This document shows, in pieces, positions 42,444 to 53,690 of a stretch of 64,000 nt of DNA. Below the pieces are notes generated by a model. That model did no database searches, was not told where the DNA came from, and worked only from the letters and a program-made list of their open reading frames with translations. Within the stretch, counting starts at the first letter, position 1. The number at the start of each line of letters is the position of its first letter. The stretch is from the NCBI RefSeq assembly GCF_013466785.1, contig NZ_CP059163.1, forward strand, positions 2,232,001-2,296,000, in the 5' to 3' direction. A program made the translations under genes and the position numbers. Source of the stretch: Nocardioides marinisabuli. Lineage in GTDB: Bacteria; Actinomycetota; Actinomycetes; Propionibacteriales; Nocardioidaceae.

Positions 42444-43425
42444 TCAGCCGGTGCCCAACCCGCTGGTGGTGCCCACGAAGCCGATCGCGACCGTGACCAG
42501 GCCCAGGTAGAGCGCCGTGAGCGCCAGCAGCCGTGCCGCGCCCAGCCGCAGACCCAGCCGCAGCGGCAGGTAGGTCCAGCCGTCCTCGTGGTCGGCGACC
42601 AGCCCCCACAGCGCGGTGAGCAGGTGCACCCCGACGCCCAGCAGCGCCGCGAGCAGCACCATCGCCGGCTGCGGGGCCTCGTCGGTGCCGACGCCGCCCC
42701 AGCCGCCGTACGACAGGAAGGCGGGGTACGTCGCGAACGCCGCGGCCCAGGGCACGAAGGACAGCACCCCGGTGCGCAGGGTCAGGTTGCCCAGCAGCCC
42801 GATCGCCACCGAGCCGAGGTAGATCAGGCCGGCCGTGGGGCCGTGCGCGACCGAGAGCGGCACCAGGGCCAGCAGCCCGCAGGCCAGTGCGAACCACGCC
42901 GTGCCGGGGTCGAGGCGCCCGTCGGCGAGGGGCTTGCCCCGGGTCGCGTGGTGCGGCGGCGTCGCGGCGCCGGTCGACCAGGTCGTTGTGCCAGCCCAGC
43001 ATCGCCTGGCCCACCAGCACGGTGAGCAGCACCAGCCCCAGCTCGCGGGTCGGGCGGTCCGCGAGCGCCGCGGCGACGCTCATCAGCACGGCGGTCGCCA
43101 CGGCCTGGCGCGGGTGGGCGGCCTGCACCAGCAGCACCGGCGTGGCGTCGAGGATCCGGGCCGGGCCGGTACGTCGCGCCCGCGGCGTGGGCGGCGGCGG
43201 CGCGACGGGCGTGCCCGCCGGCTCGGCGGTCGCGGTGGATGTCGAGCCGGTCGTCGAGCCGGTCGTCGGGCCGGTCTTCGAGCCGGGCCCCGGGGTGGGA
43301 GCCGAGCCGGCGGCCGGAGGGGTGGGGCCCGGAGGGGTGGTGGGCTCGGCGACGGGCTCCCCGACGGGCGTCCCCGCGGGGCGCGGGGCGGCCGGGCGGC
43401 GGCGGGGCAGGTGGGGTCGGGCCAT
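42444..43425 (-). pseudogene. UbiA-family prenyltransferase gene with one apparent frameshift
   Basis: From ATG 43425 the protein opens with a low-complexity Pro/Thr/Gly stretch, then AHPRQAVATAVLMSVAAALA and the first polyprenyl-diphosphate motif GWHNDLVDRRRDA (NDxxDxxxD). Near 42952-42963 the frame breaks; one base fewer restores ATRGKPLADGRLDPGTAWFALACGLLALVPLSVAHGPTAGL. The rest continues to the second motif VADHEDGW and the final helices. The family attaches prenyl groups to aromatic or other acceptors. The intact flanks and single-base nature fit either recent inactivation or a base-calling error. It is not translated as one protein in this sequence. Confidence 0.8.
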
Positions 43426-43661
43426 GCCCGGCAGTATCCCCGCCGAGGGGGCTCCTCGCGGGAGGTCCGCGCAGGTAGGAGGCACTTTTCGCCCGACGCG
43501 CCCGACGTCGGGGGTGGGGTGCGTCACGCCCCCGGGGAGGGCCGCCACCACACCCCCGAGCCATCTGTCAAGACCGCATTGCGCCTCTGACCTGCACAAA
43601 CGATGCGGAGGACGCTTCGATCCCGTGTTAAGATGGCCACCTAGGAAGGGGAACCTGACAT

Positions 43662-44147
43662 ATGACTTTCACCGTCGGCGAAACGGTTGTGTATCCCAAT
43701 CACGGGGCCGCTGTCATCGAGGACATCGAGATGCGGACCATCAAGGGCGAGGACCGTCAGTACCTGGTCCTGCGGATCGTTGCCCAGCAGGACCTGGTCG
43801 TTCGCGTCCCGGCCTGCAACCTCGACCTGGTCGGCGTGCGTGACGTCGTCGACAAGGAGGGCCTCGACCGCGTCTTCGACGTCCTGCGGGCCGCTCACGT
43901 GGAGGAGCCGACCAACTGGTCGCGCCGCTACAAGGCGAACCTGGAGAAGCTGCACAGCGGCGACGTCATGAAGGTGGCCGAGGTCGTGCGCGACCTGTGG
44001 CGCCGCGAGCGCGACCGTGGCCTGTCGGCCGGCGAGAAGCGGATGCTGGCCAAGGCGCGCCAGATCCTGGTCTCCGAGCTGGCCCTGGCCGAGAAGACCA
44101 ACGAGGACAAGGCCGAGGTCATCCTCGACGAGGTGCTCGCCTCCTGA
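43662..44147 (+). CDS. carD: CarD-family transcription regulator
   Basis: The 161-residue protein has an N-terminal RNA polymerase beta-interacting Tudor-like domain ([25 protein letters not shown]) and a C-terminal helical DNA-binding domain ([63 protein letters not shown], with the conserved Trp). CarD stabilises open promoter complexes, especially at rRNA promoters, and is essential in mycobacteria. AGGAAGGGGAA upstream of the ATG is a good Shine-Dalgarno, and TAAGAT at 43629-43634 is a possible -10. Confidence 0.96.
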   Translation: MTFTVGETVVYPNHGAAVIEDIEMRTIKGEDRQYLVLRIVAQQDLVVRVPACNLDLVGVRDVVDKEGLDRVFDVLRAAHVEEPTNWSRRYKANLEKLHSGDVMKVAEVVRDLWRRERDRGLSAGEKRMLAKARQILVSELALAEKTNEDKAEVILDEVLAS

Positions 44148-44180
44148 CGGCGAGCACCACCTCCAGCACAGCGACATCTC

Positions 44181-44212
44181 GACGGCCCCCGGGTGACCAC
44201 CCGGGGGCCGTC
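44181..44212 (+). terminator. Stem-loop terminator of carD
   Basis: A perfect 14-bp stem (left arm GACGGCCCCCGGGT, 44181-44194; right arm 44199-44212) with loop GACC lies 33 bases after the carD stop. Confidence 0.85.
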
Positions 44213-44235
44213 GTGCGTCCTAGGGTGGACCCACC

Positions 44236-44874
44236 ATGACCCCACCCGACAGCCCCGACAGCACTGACAGCCCCGACAGCCTCGACAGACCCGACTGGTC
44301 CGACCTCGAGGACGAGGACGAGCTGCCGCCCGCGCTGGGCACCGTGCTCGAGACCAACCGCGGCTCGCTGCCCTTCGAGCTCCTGCACGGCGAGGCGCTG
44401 GTCGCCGTCGCCGCGTGGGGCCTGGGGGAGTCGGGGGTCACCCCCGTCGACATCGGCACCGAGTGGGAGGGCCTCGCGGACTCCGGCGAGCCGGTGGTGC
44501 TGCACGACTGCCTGTGCCCGATGACCCCGGCCGACTTCATCGCCGACTGCCTGCGCGAGTCCGTACGCCGCCAGGCGGTCGTCGTGGGCGTGCGACCGGT
44601 GACCGACACGGTCAAGACCGTCGACGGGGCGGACGCGCTGCCGACGGTGCGGATGGGGCCCGACCGGGAGCAGCTGCTGGTGGTCACCTCGCCGGTGGTG
44701 CTGCCCGCCGGCGTGGTCGCGGCGCTCGACGCGCTGCCCTCCGACGACATGGGGGAGCTGGTCGCGATGCTGGCCGAGCGCTTCCCGGTCGTGACCCGCG
44801 AGGCGCCCCCCGAGGGTCGTCGCGTGACCGGTCCCGAGGACGTCGCCGTCCTCGAGGCGCTCACCGCTCGCTGA
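44236..44874 (+). CDS. IspD-like protein lacking the nucleotide-binding signature
   Basis: The 212-residue protein has an acidic Asp/Ser/Pro repeat N-terminus (about 1-30) followed by a domain reminiscent of the C-terminal half of Isp[21 protein letters not shown] corresponds to the VVVHDAARP-type block, and [17 protein letters not shown] to the PVTDTIK block. The IspD N-terminal nucleotide-binding loop (GxGxR...K) is absent, so catalysis as a cytidylyltransferase is unlikely. It converges on the genuine ispD gene, overlapping its 3' end by 14 bases. Function is unknown; a paralogous regulatory or structural role is possible. Confidence 0.7.
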   Translation: MTPPDSPDSTDSPDSLDRPDWSDLEDEDELPPALGTVLETNRGSLPFELLHGEALVAVAAWGLGESGVTPVDIGTEWEGLADSGEPVVLHDCLCPMTPADFIADCLRESVRRQAVVVGVRPVTDTVKTVDGADALPTVRMGPDREQLLVVTSPVVLPAGVVAALDALPSDDMGELVAMLAERFPVVTREAPPEGRRVTGPEDVAVLEALTAR

Positions 44875-45649
44875 GCGACCCGCCCGGCAGCGACCCGGTC
44901 CGGCCCAGCAGCTCCTCGGCCAGGGCGAGGTCCTCGGGCCAGGTGACCTTGAGGTTCGTGGGCCCCGAGGCGACCGCGACGACCGGCAGGTCGGCGTACC
45001 GGCTGAAGCAGGCGGCGGTGTCGGTGCCCTCGAAGCCGTCGTCGTCGGCGCGGCGGTAGGCCTCGAGCAGCGGGCCGGCCCGGAAGGCCTGCGGGGTCTG
45101 CACGCCCACCAGCGCGTCGGGCACCTGCTGCAGCCCCCGGGTCAGCACCCCGGCGACCGGGGCGCCGGGCAGCGCCCCGCCGCTGCTGCGCGCCGTCTCG
45201 AGGACCGCGGTGAAGAGCGCGGCCGGGGCCAGCGGGCGGGCGCCGTCGTGCACGACGACCAGGTCGGTGCGCCCGGCCTCGACGTCGGCGGCGAGGCTGC
45301 GCAGCGCCCGGGCCTCGGAGGCGTGCCGGGTGGCGCCGCCGGCCACGAGCCCGACCTCCGGGCGGCCCCGGCCCTCGTCGTCCGCGCCGGCGTCGTCCAG
45401 CGGCAGGTGCGGGGCCAGCGCCTCGGCGACCTCGTCGAGCTCGTCGGCGCGCGCGACCACCAGCACCCGGCCCACGCCGGGGGTGGCCAGCGCGGTGAGC
45501 ACCGACCAGGCCAGCACCGGGCGTCCGGCCAGCGGCAGCAGCACCTTGTTGACACCCGCGCCGACGCGCGAGCCGGAGCCGGCGCCGAGGACGACCACGG
45601 TCGCGGTGGGAGAGGTCGGTGGGGTGGGGGAGGGCGTCGGGTGCGGCAC
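44861..45649 (-). CDS. ispD: 2-C-methyl-D-erythritol 4-phosphate cytidylyltransferase
   Basis: This MEP-pathway enzyme makes CDP-methylerythritol. The CTP-binding loop [32 protein letters not shown] is complete, with [45 protein letters not shown] and [11 protein letters not shown] following. The C-terminal [20 protein letters not shown] is typical. GTG 45649 gives 262 residues. A longer frame (ATG 45685) would place its first codons inside a palindromic repeat and is less likely. A Pro/Thr-rich leader precedes the conserved start. Confidence 0.93.
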   Translation of the reverse strand: MPHPTPSPTPPTSPTATVVVLGAGSGSRVGAGVNKVLLPLAGRPVLAWSVLTALATPGVGRVLVVARADELDEVAEALAPHLPLDDAGADDEGRGRPEVGLVAGGATRHASEARALRSLAADVEAGRTDLVVVHDGARPLAPAALFTAVLETARSSGGALPGAPVAGVLTRGLQQVPDALVGVQTPQAFRAGPLLEAYRRADDDGFEGTDTAACFSRYADLPVVAVASGPTNLKVTWPEDLALAEELLGRTGSLPGGSLSER

Positions 45650-45674
45650 GCGGTGACCGTACCCAGGCCCGGCT

Positions 45675-45726
45675 CGGGACGTCATACGGGCGGGACGTCC
45701 CCCGCCGCGGGGGTGATGACGTCCCG
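45675..45726. repeat. Inverted repeat with CGGGACGTCAT arms (family C, copy 2)
   Basis: Arms CGGGACGTCAT (45675-45685) and ATGACGTCCCG (45716-45726) enclose a GC-rich inner stem. The left part GGGACGTCATAC.GGC.GGACGTC matches copy 1 at 31041. It lies between the ispF stop and ispD start on the minus strand. Confidence 0.8.
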
Positions 45727-45730
45727 GGGT

Positions 45731-46256
45731 CTAGTCGATGGCCACCAGCAGCGCGGTCGCGATCGCCGCGACCCCCTCGCCGCGCCCGGTCAGGCCCAGC
45801 CCGTCGGTGGTGGTCGCCGAGACCGACACCGGGGCGCCGACCGCGGCCCGCCGCCCGGGCCTCGTCGCGCCGTGGGCCGAGACGGGGCCGGTTGCCGATC
45901 ACCTGCACGGCGACGTTGACGACCTCGAACCCGGCCGCGCGCACCCGGCGGGCGGTCTCGGCCAGCAGGGTGGCGCCCGACGCGCCGGCCCACTCGGGCT
46001 CGGCGGTGCCGAAGTGCGAGCCCAGGTCGCCCAGGTCGGCGGCGGAGAAGAGCGCGTCGCAGGCCGCGTGCGCCGCCACGTCGGCGTCGGAGTGGCCCTC
46101 GAGACCGGCCTCCTCGTCGGGCCAGGAGAGCCCGGCCAGGTGCATCTCGGCGCCCGGCACCAGCCGGTGCACGTCGGTGCCGACACCGGTGCGCAGGGCG
46201 GCGTACGCCGGCGCGGGACGGTCGGTGCGGGGGCTCTGCTCGGGGGTGCCGTTCAC
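45731..46256 (-). pseudogene. ispF: 2-C-methyl-D-erythritol 2,4-cyclodiphosphate synthase gene with one apparent frameshift
   Basis: From GTG 46256 the frame gives the metal site [18 protein letters not shown], the block [40 protein letters not shown], and [22 protein letters not shown]. At about 45845-45860 the frame breaks in a GGG/CCC run. One base fewer restores [37 protein letters not shown] and the TAG at 45731. IspF is required for the MEP route and no second copy is seen here. A base-calling error, or a compensating arrangement elsewhere, is therefore more likely than true loss. Confidence 0.85.
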
Positions 46257-46311
46257 ATCGCGATCATGCCCGAGCGCGGGCCCCCGGGGGTGCGTGGGGG
46301 ATGATCGACAG

Positions 46312-47904
46312 GTGGACGGACGTGCAGGCATGTGGCGGCTGGCCGGTCTGGTGGCCGGGCTGACCGGTCTGGCGACCAGCTACACCGCCGCGATGGTGCT
46401 GACCATCCGCGAGTCGCCGGTGGTCGCGATCGCCGAGGCCGTCATCCGGCTGACCCCGGGCCCGGTCGCCGACTTCGTGATCCGCTTCTTCGGCGCCTCC
46501 AACAAGGCGCTGCTGCTGGTGATGATCTTCCTGATCGTCTCGCTCGTCTTCGCCGCGCTCGGCACCGCCGCCCGCACCCGGTGGTGGGCGCCGCTGGCCG
46601 GCTACTCGGTGCTGGCGCTGCTCACCGCCGCGGCGGTGCTGCTGCAGCGGGGCTCCGGGCCGGTCGACCTGCTGCCCGTGGTCATCGGCTACCTCACCTG
46701 GCTGGTCGTGCTGGCGCTGCTGGTCACGCCGCTGCGGCGCGCCGAGCGGGCCGCGCGCGAACCGGCCCGTCCCGCCGTGCCGACCGACGTACCGCCCGTC
46801 GGCTCGCCGGCCGCGGCGCAGGGACGGCGCGCGTTCCTGGTGCGCGCGCTGCTGGTGGGCGGCGCGGCCGTGGTCGTCGCCGGCGCAGGCAAGGTGCTCG
46901 GCAGCGGGCGGCGCGCGGTCGAGGAGACCCGGCGGCTGCTGCGCATCGAGGGCGCGGGCCAGACCCCGCCGCCGCGCGGCTCGAGCCTGGGCGTCGACGA
47001 CATCGCCTCGTGGCAGACGCCCAACGACGAGTTCTACCTGATCCACACCGCCCTGGTGGTGCCCGCGATCGCCCCGGTCGACTGGCGCCTGCGCATCCAC
47101 GGCCTGGTCGAGCGCGAGATCGAGCTGACCTACGACGACCTGCTCGCCCGCGAGCGCACCGAGGCGTGGGTGACGCTGAACTGCGTCTCCAACCCCGTCG
47201 GCGGCGACCTGGTCGGCAACGCGCTGTGGACCGGCGTGCTCACCTCCGAGCTGCTCGCCGAGGCGGGGGTGCTGCCCGGCGCCGACGCGGTGCTGCAGAC
47301 CTCCGAGGACGGCTGGACCTGCGGCACCCCGCTCGAGGCGCTCACCGACGACCGCGGGGCGATGCTGGCGGTGGCGATGAACGGCGAGGCGCTGCCCATC
47401 GAGCACGGCTTCCCGGTGCGCACCCTGGTGCCCGGGCTCTACGGCTACGTCTCGGCGACCAAGTGGGTCGTCGACCTCGAGGTGACCCGCTTCGCCGACT
47501 TCTCGGCGTACTGGACCCAGCGCGGCTGGGGCGAGCGCGGGCCGGTCAAGATCGCCTCGCGCATCGACGTGCCGCGCTCGGGGGAGAGCGTGCCGGCCGG
47601 CAACGTCGCCTTCGGCGGGGTCGCCTGGATGCAGGGCACCGGCATCTCGGCCGTGGAGTTCTCCGTCGACGGCGGGCCGTGGGTGCCCGCCGACCTGGGC
47701 CGCGTGCCCAGCGCCGACACCTGGGTGCAGTGGGCCGGCACCACCGAGGTCGCGCCCGGCGACCACCTGGTGCGGGTGCGCGCCACCGACAGCGCCGGCA
47801 ACGTGCAGACCGACGTCGAGCGCGACGTGCTGCCCGACGGCGCGACCGGTCTCGACGAGGTCGACTTCACCACCACCGACACCACCGACACCGCCGCCGG
47901 CTGA
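46312..47904 (+). CDS. Membrane-anchored sulfite-oxidase-type molybdopterin oxidoreductase
   Basis: The 530-residue protein has four to five N-terminal membrane helices (about 1-145) and a loop ending [23 protein letters not shown], which looks like an internal twin-arginine-type segment before the catalytic domain. The Mo-cofactor domain contains [40 protein letters not shown] and [24 protein letters not shown], where the Cys is the expected molybdenum ligand. It ends with a dimerisation Ig-like domain [26 protein letters not shown]. Family enzymes oxidise sulfite or reduce oxidised methionine; which applies is unclear. GTG 46312 is chosen, ATG 46330 is an alternative. Confidence 0.88.
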   Translation: MDGRAGMWRLAGLVAGLTGLATSYTAAMVLTIRESPVVAIAEAVIRLTPGPVADFVIRFFGASNKALLLVMIFLIVSLVFAALGTAARTRWWAPLAGYSVLALLTAAAVLLQRGSGPVDLLPVVIGYLTWLVVLALLVTPLRRAERAAREPARPAVPTDVPPVGSPAAAQGRRAFLVRALLVGGAAVVVAGAGKVLGSGRRAVEETRRLLRIEGAGQTPPPRGSSLGVDDIASWQTPNDEFYLIHTALVVPAIAPVDWRLRIHGLVEREIELTYDDLLARERTEAWVTLNCVSNPVGGDLVGNALWTGVLTSELLAEAGVLPGADAVLQTSEDGWTCGTPLEALTDDRGAMLAVAMNGEALPIEHGFPVRTLVPGLYGYVSATKWVVDLEVTRFADFSAYWTQRGWGERGPVKIASRIDVPRSGESVPAGNVAFGGVAWMQGTGISAVEFSVDGGPWVPADLGRVPSADTWVQWAGTTEVAPGDHLVRVRATDSAGNVQTDVERDVLPDGATGLDEVDFTTTDTTDTAAG

Positions 47905-47922
47905 GCCCGGTCGGCCGCGGCC

Positions 47923-49239
<1,317 letters not shown>

Positions 49240-49287
49240 CGGGCCACGGTACGTCACATCCGTCACTTGCGTCACAGGTCGGCCCGA

Positions 49288-49381
49288 GGGAGTTTCATCG
49301 GGTACCCGATGAACCTGGCGCCACCCGGCTGATCCTTCAGCCAGGCAGCGGGAGGTCCATCGGGTACCCGATGAAACTCCC
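49288..49381. repeat. Structured palindromic element (family B, copy 2)
   Basis: A perfect 20-bp palindrome (49294-49313) and a second CATCGGGTACCCGATG core (49358-49373) occur here, as in copy 1 at 14323-14412. The outer 15-bp arms GGGAGTTTCATCGGG (49288-49302) and CCCGATGAAACTCCC (49367-49381) pair with each other. A central GGCTGA/TCAGCC stem (49327-49342) completes the fold. It lies in a divergent gap, 70 bp upstream of cysS. Confidence 0.85.
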
Positions 49382-49451
49382 TGTGGAGGACCGGCGGCCC
49401 AGCCCGGGCGGGGATGCGGGGCGGGGGAGAGCGCGCTCCTACACTTGCGGG

Positions 49452-50879
49452 GTGACTCTCCGGCTCTACGACACCGCCACGCGCGACGTCCGCGACTTCG
49501 TCCCCCTGCAGCAGGGCAGGGCGGGCGTGTACGTGTGCGGGCTGACGGTGCAGTCGGAGCCGCACGTGGGCCACGTGCGCTCGGGGGTCAACTTCGACGT
49601 GCTGCGCCGTTGGTTGGCGCACCAGGGCCTGGAGGTGACGTTCATCCGCAACGTCACCGACATCGACGACAAGATCCTGGCCAAGTCGGCCGAGCAGGGC
49701 CGCCCGTGGTGGAACCTGGCCTACGACATGTCGCGCGAGCTCGACCGCGCCTACACCGCGCTCAACGTGCTGCCGCCCTCCTACGAGCCGGCCGCGACCG
49801 CCCACGTGCCCGAGATGATCACCCTCATCGAGCAGCTGGTCGAGAAGGGCCACGCCTACGCCGCGGCCGACGGCTCCGGCGACGTCTACTTCGACGTGCG
49901 CTCCTGGCCGTCGTACGGCGAGCTGACCCGGCAGGGCCTCGACGACATGGAGCCCGCCGAGGACGCCGACCCCCGGGGCAAGCGCGACCCGCGCGACTTC
50001 GCCCTGTGGAAGGGCCGCAAGGCCGCCGAGCCCGCCACCGCCTCGTGGCCCAGCCCCTGGGGCCCCGGCCGCCCCGGCTGGCACATCGAGTGCTCGGCGA
50101 TGGCCGGCAAGTACCTCGGCGAGGCCTTCGACATCCACGGCGGCGGCGTCGACCTGCGCTTCCCGCACCACGAGAACGAGCAGGCGCAGAGCCGCGCCGC
50201 GGGCCACGGCTTCGCGTCGTACTGGATGCACAACGCCTGGATCACCACCGCCGGCGAGAAGATGAGCAAGTCGCTCGGCAACAGCCTGACCATCCCCTCG
50301 GTGCTGCAGCGCTTCCGCGGCATCGAGCTGCGCTACTACATGGTCTCGGCCCACTACCGCAGCCACGTCGAGTTCAGCTTCGAGGCGCTCGAGGAGGCCG
50401 CTGTCGGCTTCCGGCGCATCGAGGCCTACCTCGAGCGGGCCCGCGGGGTGCTCGGCGAGATCCCCGCGACCGGCATGCACTGCGCCGACTTCGTGGCCGC
50501 GATGGACGACGACCTCGGCACCCCCGCCGCCGTCGCCGCGGTCTTCGACGTCGTCCGCGAGGGCAACAAGCTCCTCGCCGAAGGGGCCGGTGCCGACTCA
50601 CCCGCCCTGCGCGGCAACGCCGCCTCGGTGCGCGCCATGCTCGGCGTGCTGGGCCTCGACCCCGCCGACCCCGCCTGGGGCCCGGCCCGGGGCGCCGACG
50701 ACCAGCTGACCTCCGCCGTGGACGCCCTCGTCCACGGCCTGCTCGACCAGCGTGCCCAGGCGCGTGCGGCGAAGGACTTCGCCGCGGCCGACGCCATCCG
50801 CGACCAGATCAAGGCCGCCGGCATCGAGGTCGAGGACACCCCTGACGGACCGAAGTGGAGCCTCATCAATGGCCGGTAA
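49452..50879 (+). CDS. cysS: Cysteinyl-tRNA synthetase
   Basis: The 475-residue class I synthetase has the N-terminal [29 protein letters not shown] (HIGH region, zinc Cys), [10 protein letters not shown], the zinc-binding [38 protein letters not shown] and KMSKSLGN. The long anticodon-binding helical part ([24 protein letters not shown]) distinguishes it from the shorter mycothiol ligase MshC. GTG 49452 lies 7 bases after a TACACT -10 box (49440-49445), so the mRNA is probably leaderless. rlmB overlaps its 3' end. Confidence 0.96.
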   Translation: MTLRLYDTATRDVRDFVPLQQGRAGVYVCGLTVQSEPHVGHVRSGVNFDVLRRWLAHQGLEVTFIRNVTDIDDKILAKSAEQGRPWWNLAYDMSRELDRAYTALNVLPPSYEPAATAHVPEMITLIEQLVEKGHAYAAADGSGDVYFDVRSWPSYGELTRQGLDDMEPAEDADPRGKRDPRDFALWKGRKAAEPATASWPSPWGPGRPGWHIECSAMAGKYLGEAFDIHGGGVDLRFPHHENEQAQSRAAGHGFASYWMHNAWITTAGEKMSKSLGNSLTIPSVLQRFRGIELRYYMVSAHYRSHVEFSFEALEEAAVGFRRIEAYLERARGVLGEIPATGMHCADFVAAMDDDLGTPAAVAAVFDVVREGNKLLAEGAGADSPALRGNAASVRAMLGVLGLDPADPAWGPARGADDQLTSAVDALVHGLLDQRAQARAAKDFAAADAIRDQIKAAGIEVEDTPDGPKWSLINGR

Positions 50880-51825
50880 CTCCCAGCGCAAGGGCGCGAT
50901 CAAGAAGACCGGCAAGGGCAATCCCACCGCCGGCTCGGGTGGGCGCGTCAAGCGCGGGCTCGAGGGCCGCGGCCCGACCCCCAAGGCCAAGGACCGCGAG
51001 TACCACCAGGCCCACAAGGCCGCCAAGCGCGCCGAGAAGAACCGCTCGCAGTCCAAGGGCGGCTCCCAGAAGCGCCGCGGCAGCAGCGACGCCGAGTGGA
51101 TCGCCGGGCGCAACTCGGTGCTCGAGGCGCTGCGCGAGGGCGTGCCGGTCAACGGCGTGTACGTCGCCGAGGGCGCCGAGCGCGACGGCCGGCTGCGCGA
51201 GGTCTTCGCGCTGGCCGCCGACAAGGGCGTCAGCCTCCTCGAGGTCGGCCGCGGCGAGCTCGACCGGCTCACCCAGGGCGCGGTGCACCAGGGCCTCGCG
51301 GCCCGCATCCCCTCCTACGAGTACGCCGACCCGCACGACCTGATCGAGCGCGCGAAGGAGATGGGCGAGCCGCCGCTGATCGTGATGCTCGACTCGGTCA
51401 CCGACCCCCGCAACCTCGGCGCGATCGTGCGTAGCGCGGCCGGCTTCGGCGCCCACGGCGTGGTCATCCCCGAGCGGCGCGCCGCCGGCATGACCGCCTC
51501 GGCCTGGAAGACCAGCGCCGGTGCCGCCGCCCGCATCCCGGTCGCGCAGACGGTCAACCTGAACCGCCAGATCAAGGAGTACCAGGACGCCGGCTGCATG
51601 GTCGTCGGCCTGGCCGCCGACGGCGAGGTCGACCTGCCCGACCTCGACCTGGCCGACGGCCCGCTCGTGGTCGTCGTCGGGTCCGAGGGCAACGGCCTCT
51701 CGCGCCTGGTCGCCGAGAACTGCGACCAGCTGGTCTCGATCCCGATGGCCAACCAGCTCGAGTCCCTCAACGCCGGCGTCGCCGCCAGCGTGACCCTCTA
51801 CGCGATCGCCCGTGCCCGAGCCTGA
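50869..51825 (+). CDS. rlmB: 23S rRNA 2'-O-methyltransferase RlmB-type (SpoU family)
   Basis: The 318-residue enzyme has a basic, disordered extension (about 1-75, many Lys/Arg/Gly), the L30e-like substrate-binding domain ([28 protein letters not shown]), and the SPOUT catalytic domain. Motif 1 is [38 protein letters not shown], motif 2 [15 protein letters not shown] and motif 3 [21 protein letters not shown], forming the trefoil-knot AdoMet site. It methylates the ribose of a guanosine in 23S rRNA (G2251 in E. coli). It overlaps cysS by 11 bases, the same pair as in mycobacteria. Confidence 0.94.
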   Translation: MAGNSQRKGAIKKTGKGNPTAGSGGRVKRGLEGRGPTPKAKDREYHQAHKAAKRAEKNRSQSKGGSQKRRGSSDAEWIAGRNSVLEALREGVPVNGVYVAEGAERDGRLREVFALAADKGVSLLEVGRGELDRLTQGAVHQGLAARIPSYEYADPHDLIERAKEMGEPPLIVMLDSVTDPRNLGAIVRSAAGFGAHGVVIPERRAAGMTASAWKTSAGAAARIPVAQTVNLNRQIKEYQDAGCMVVGLAADGEVDLPDLDLADGPLVVVVGSEGNGLSRLVAENCDQLVSIPMANQLESLNAGVAASVTLYAIARARA

Positions 51826-53665
51826 GCCCGCCTCGTCCCAGGCCGCCGAGCCGGCGGCCGAGCGGGGCCTGCGCGGCCGCCTGCTCGGGCACACCGTGCG
51901 CGGCGCGGTGGTCCTCGGCTGCCTGGCGGTCTGGCTGGGCGGCTCGCTGCTCGCGGCCGGCTTCCTGTTCCTCAGCAGCGACCGCGAGGTCAGCCTGGCC
52001 AGCCACGAGTCGGTGGTCCGCCCGACCCTCAACGGCCAGGTCGAGCTGCGCACCGGGCCGGTCCTCCCGGACCTGCGCATCTCCTCCGGCCTGCCGCTGG
52101 GCGTGCAGGTGCAGCTGGGCAAGACCGAGGCGGCCAGCACCGACGACCTGGTCCAGCGCTACGCGCTGATCGCCTCCTCGCCCGAGGGTCCGCAGGCCAA
52201 GCTGCGCTCGGCGATGGAGGACATGGCCCTCGACGCGCTGCTGCGCGGGCTGGTCATCGGCGCGGTGCCGGTGCTGGTGTGGCTGCTGCTGGGCCGCAGC
52301 CGGCGCCGCCAGCTGCTGCTCGCGCTCCCCACGCCGTACGGCGTGCTCGCCGCGCTGCTCGCGGTCGCGATGGTGCTGGGGCTGTGGCAGCCCTGGACCC
52401 CGCCCGACGACGCGGTCGCGGCCGCCGAGGCCGAGCGCGAGTGGGTGCCGCTGGCCGACTTCGTCGGCGAGGGCGTGCCGCTGCCCGAGGAGGTCGACGG
52501 CGTGGAGATCCGCGGCGACGTCACCACCACCTCGACCCGCCGGCTCATCGAGTCGGCGGTCAACACCTACGACAAGTCCCAGACGTTCTACACCGAGGCG
52601 GCCGAGGCCGCCCGTGAGCTCGACCTGCGCCTGCCCGAGGACGACGAGGTCGTCGTCACGATGGTCAGCGACCGCCACGACAACATCCAGATGGACGTGG
52701 TGGCCCGGGCGGTCGGCGACAACGTCGGGGCCGTGGGGGTGCTCAACGGCGGCGACGACACCTCCACCGGCTCCAGCTGGGAGGCCTTCTCGCTGGACTC
52801 GGTCTCGGCCGCCTTCGACGACCTGCCGCGCTGGGGCGTGGCCGGCAACCACGACAACGGCACCTTCGTGGTCGAGTACCTGGAGGAGCTGGGCTGGACG
52901 ATGCTCGACGGCGAGGTCGTCGAGGGGCCCGGGGGCGGCACCCTCCTCGGTGTCGCCGACCCCCGCTCCAGCGGCCTGGGCAGCTGGCGCGACGAGGGCG
53001 GGCTGAGCTTCGAGGAGGTCGGCGAGCGCCTGGCCGACGCCGCGTGCGCGGCCGACGAGCCGATCGACACGGTGCTGGTCCACGACGCCAACCTGGCCTC
53101 CGAGGCGCTGCGCCGCGGCTGCGTCGACCTCGTCGTCGGCGGCCACCTCCACGTGCAGGAGGGCCCCGACCCCGTCGTGGCCGACGAGGCCACCGACGGC
53201 GACGGGGCGGAGGCGGCCGAGCCCGTCTCCGGCGAGCAGGGCGACGCGGAGCCGGCGGCCGACGAGCAGACCGACGAGCAGACCGACGAGCAGAGCGAGG
53301 AGGACGCCGAGGGCGCGAGCGACGCCGAGGGCGAGGAGACCCCCGAGGAGGCCGGCCCGCGCACCGGCTACCGGTTCACCATGGGCACCACGGGCGGGGC
53401 GGCGTACGCCATCGCGCTCGGCTCGAAGATCCGCCGCGAGGCGCAGGTCTCGTTGATCACCTACCGCGACGGCAGCCCGGTCGGCATCCAGACCGTCAAC
53501 CTGCAGACCAACGGCGTGTGGGTGGTCGACGACTACATCGAGCTCTCCGACATCGACCCCGCCGGCACCCCCGACGAGGGCCCCACCGACGGCCCGGCGC
53601 CCGGCCCGATCGCCCCCGGCGACGGGCCCGACGACGGCCTCGACGACGGGGCCGGCGAGGCCTGA
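51812..53665 (+). CDS. Membrane metallophosphoesterase
   Basis: The 617-residue protein has membrane helices near residues 30-55, 140-160 and 168-185. A calcineurin-like domain (about 260-560) follows with metal-binding motifs in order: VSDRHDN, LNGGDDTS, GNHDN, VLVHDAN and GGHLHVQ. After the GGHLH motif a very acidic insertion of about 60 residues (Asp/Glu/Gln repeats) interrupts the fold before the last strands RTGYRFTMGTTGGAAYAIALGS. The C-terminal tail is Gly/Pro/Asp-rich. Substrate unknown. GTG 51812 overlaps rlmB by 14 bases, so it is translated in the cysS-rlmB operon. Confidence 0.88.
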   Translation: MPEPEPASSQAAEPAAERGLRGRLLGHTVRGAVVLGCLAVWLGGSLLAAGFLFLSSDREVSLASHESVVRPTLNGQVELRTGPVLPDLRISSGLPLGVQVQLGKTEAASTDDLVQRYALIASSPEGPQAKLRSAMEDMALDALLRGLVIGAVPVLVWLLLGRSRRRQLLLALPTPYGVLAALLAVAMVLGLWQPWTPPDDAVAAAEAEREWVPLADFVGEGVPLPEEVDGVEIRGDVTTTSTRRLIESAVNTYDKSQTFYTEAAEAARELDLRLPEDDEVVVTMVSDRHDNIQMDVVARAVGDNVGAVGVLNGGDDTSTGSSWEAFSLDSVSAAFDDLPRWGVAGNHDNGTFVVEYLEELGWTMLDGEVVEGPGGGTLLGVADPRSSGLGSWRDEGGLSFEEVGERLADAACAADEPIDTVLVHDANLASEALRRGCVDLVVGGHLHVQEGPDPVVADEATDGDGAEAAEPVSGEQGDAEPAADEQTDEQTDEQSEEDAEGASDAEGEETPEEAGPRTGYRFTMGTTGGAAYAIALGSKIRREAQVSLITYRDGSPVGIQTVNLQTNGVWVVDDYIELSDIDPAGTPDEGPTDGPAPGPIAPGDGPDDGLDDGAGEA

Positions 53666-53690
53666 GGCCGGGCCCGCCGGCCGCGCCGGG

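Noticed and set aside
45650..45685. Longer ispD start at ATG 45685
   Set aside because: The added codons lie within the palindromic family C repeat and precede a poorly conserved leader; GTG 45649 is more plausible.
45845..45860. Programmed ribosomal frameshift in ispF
   Set aside because: No slippery heptamer with downstream pseudoknot is evident, the family does not use recoding, and two other genes nearby show similar single-base breaks, so error or decay is simpler.
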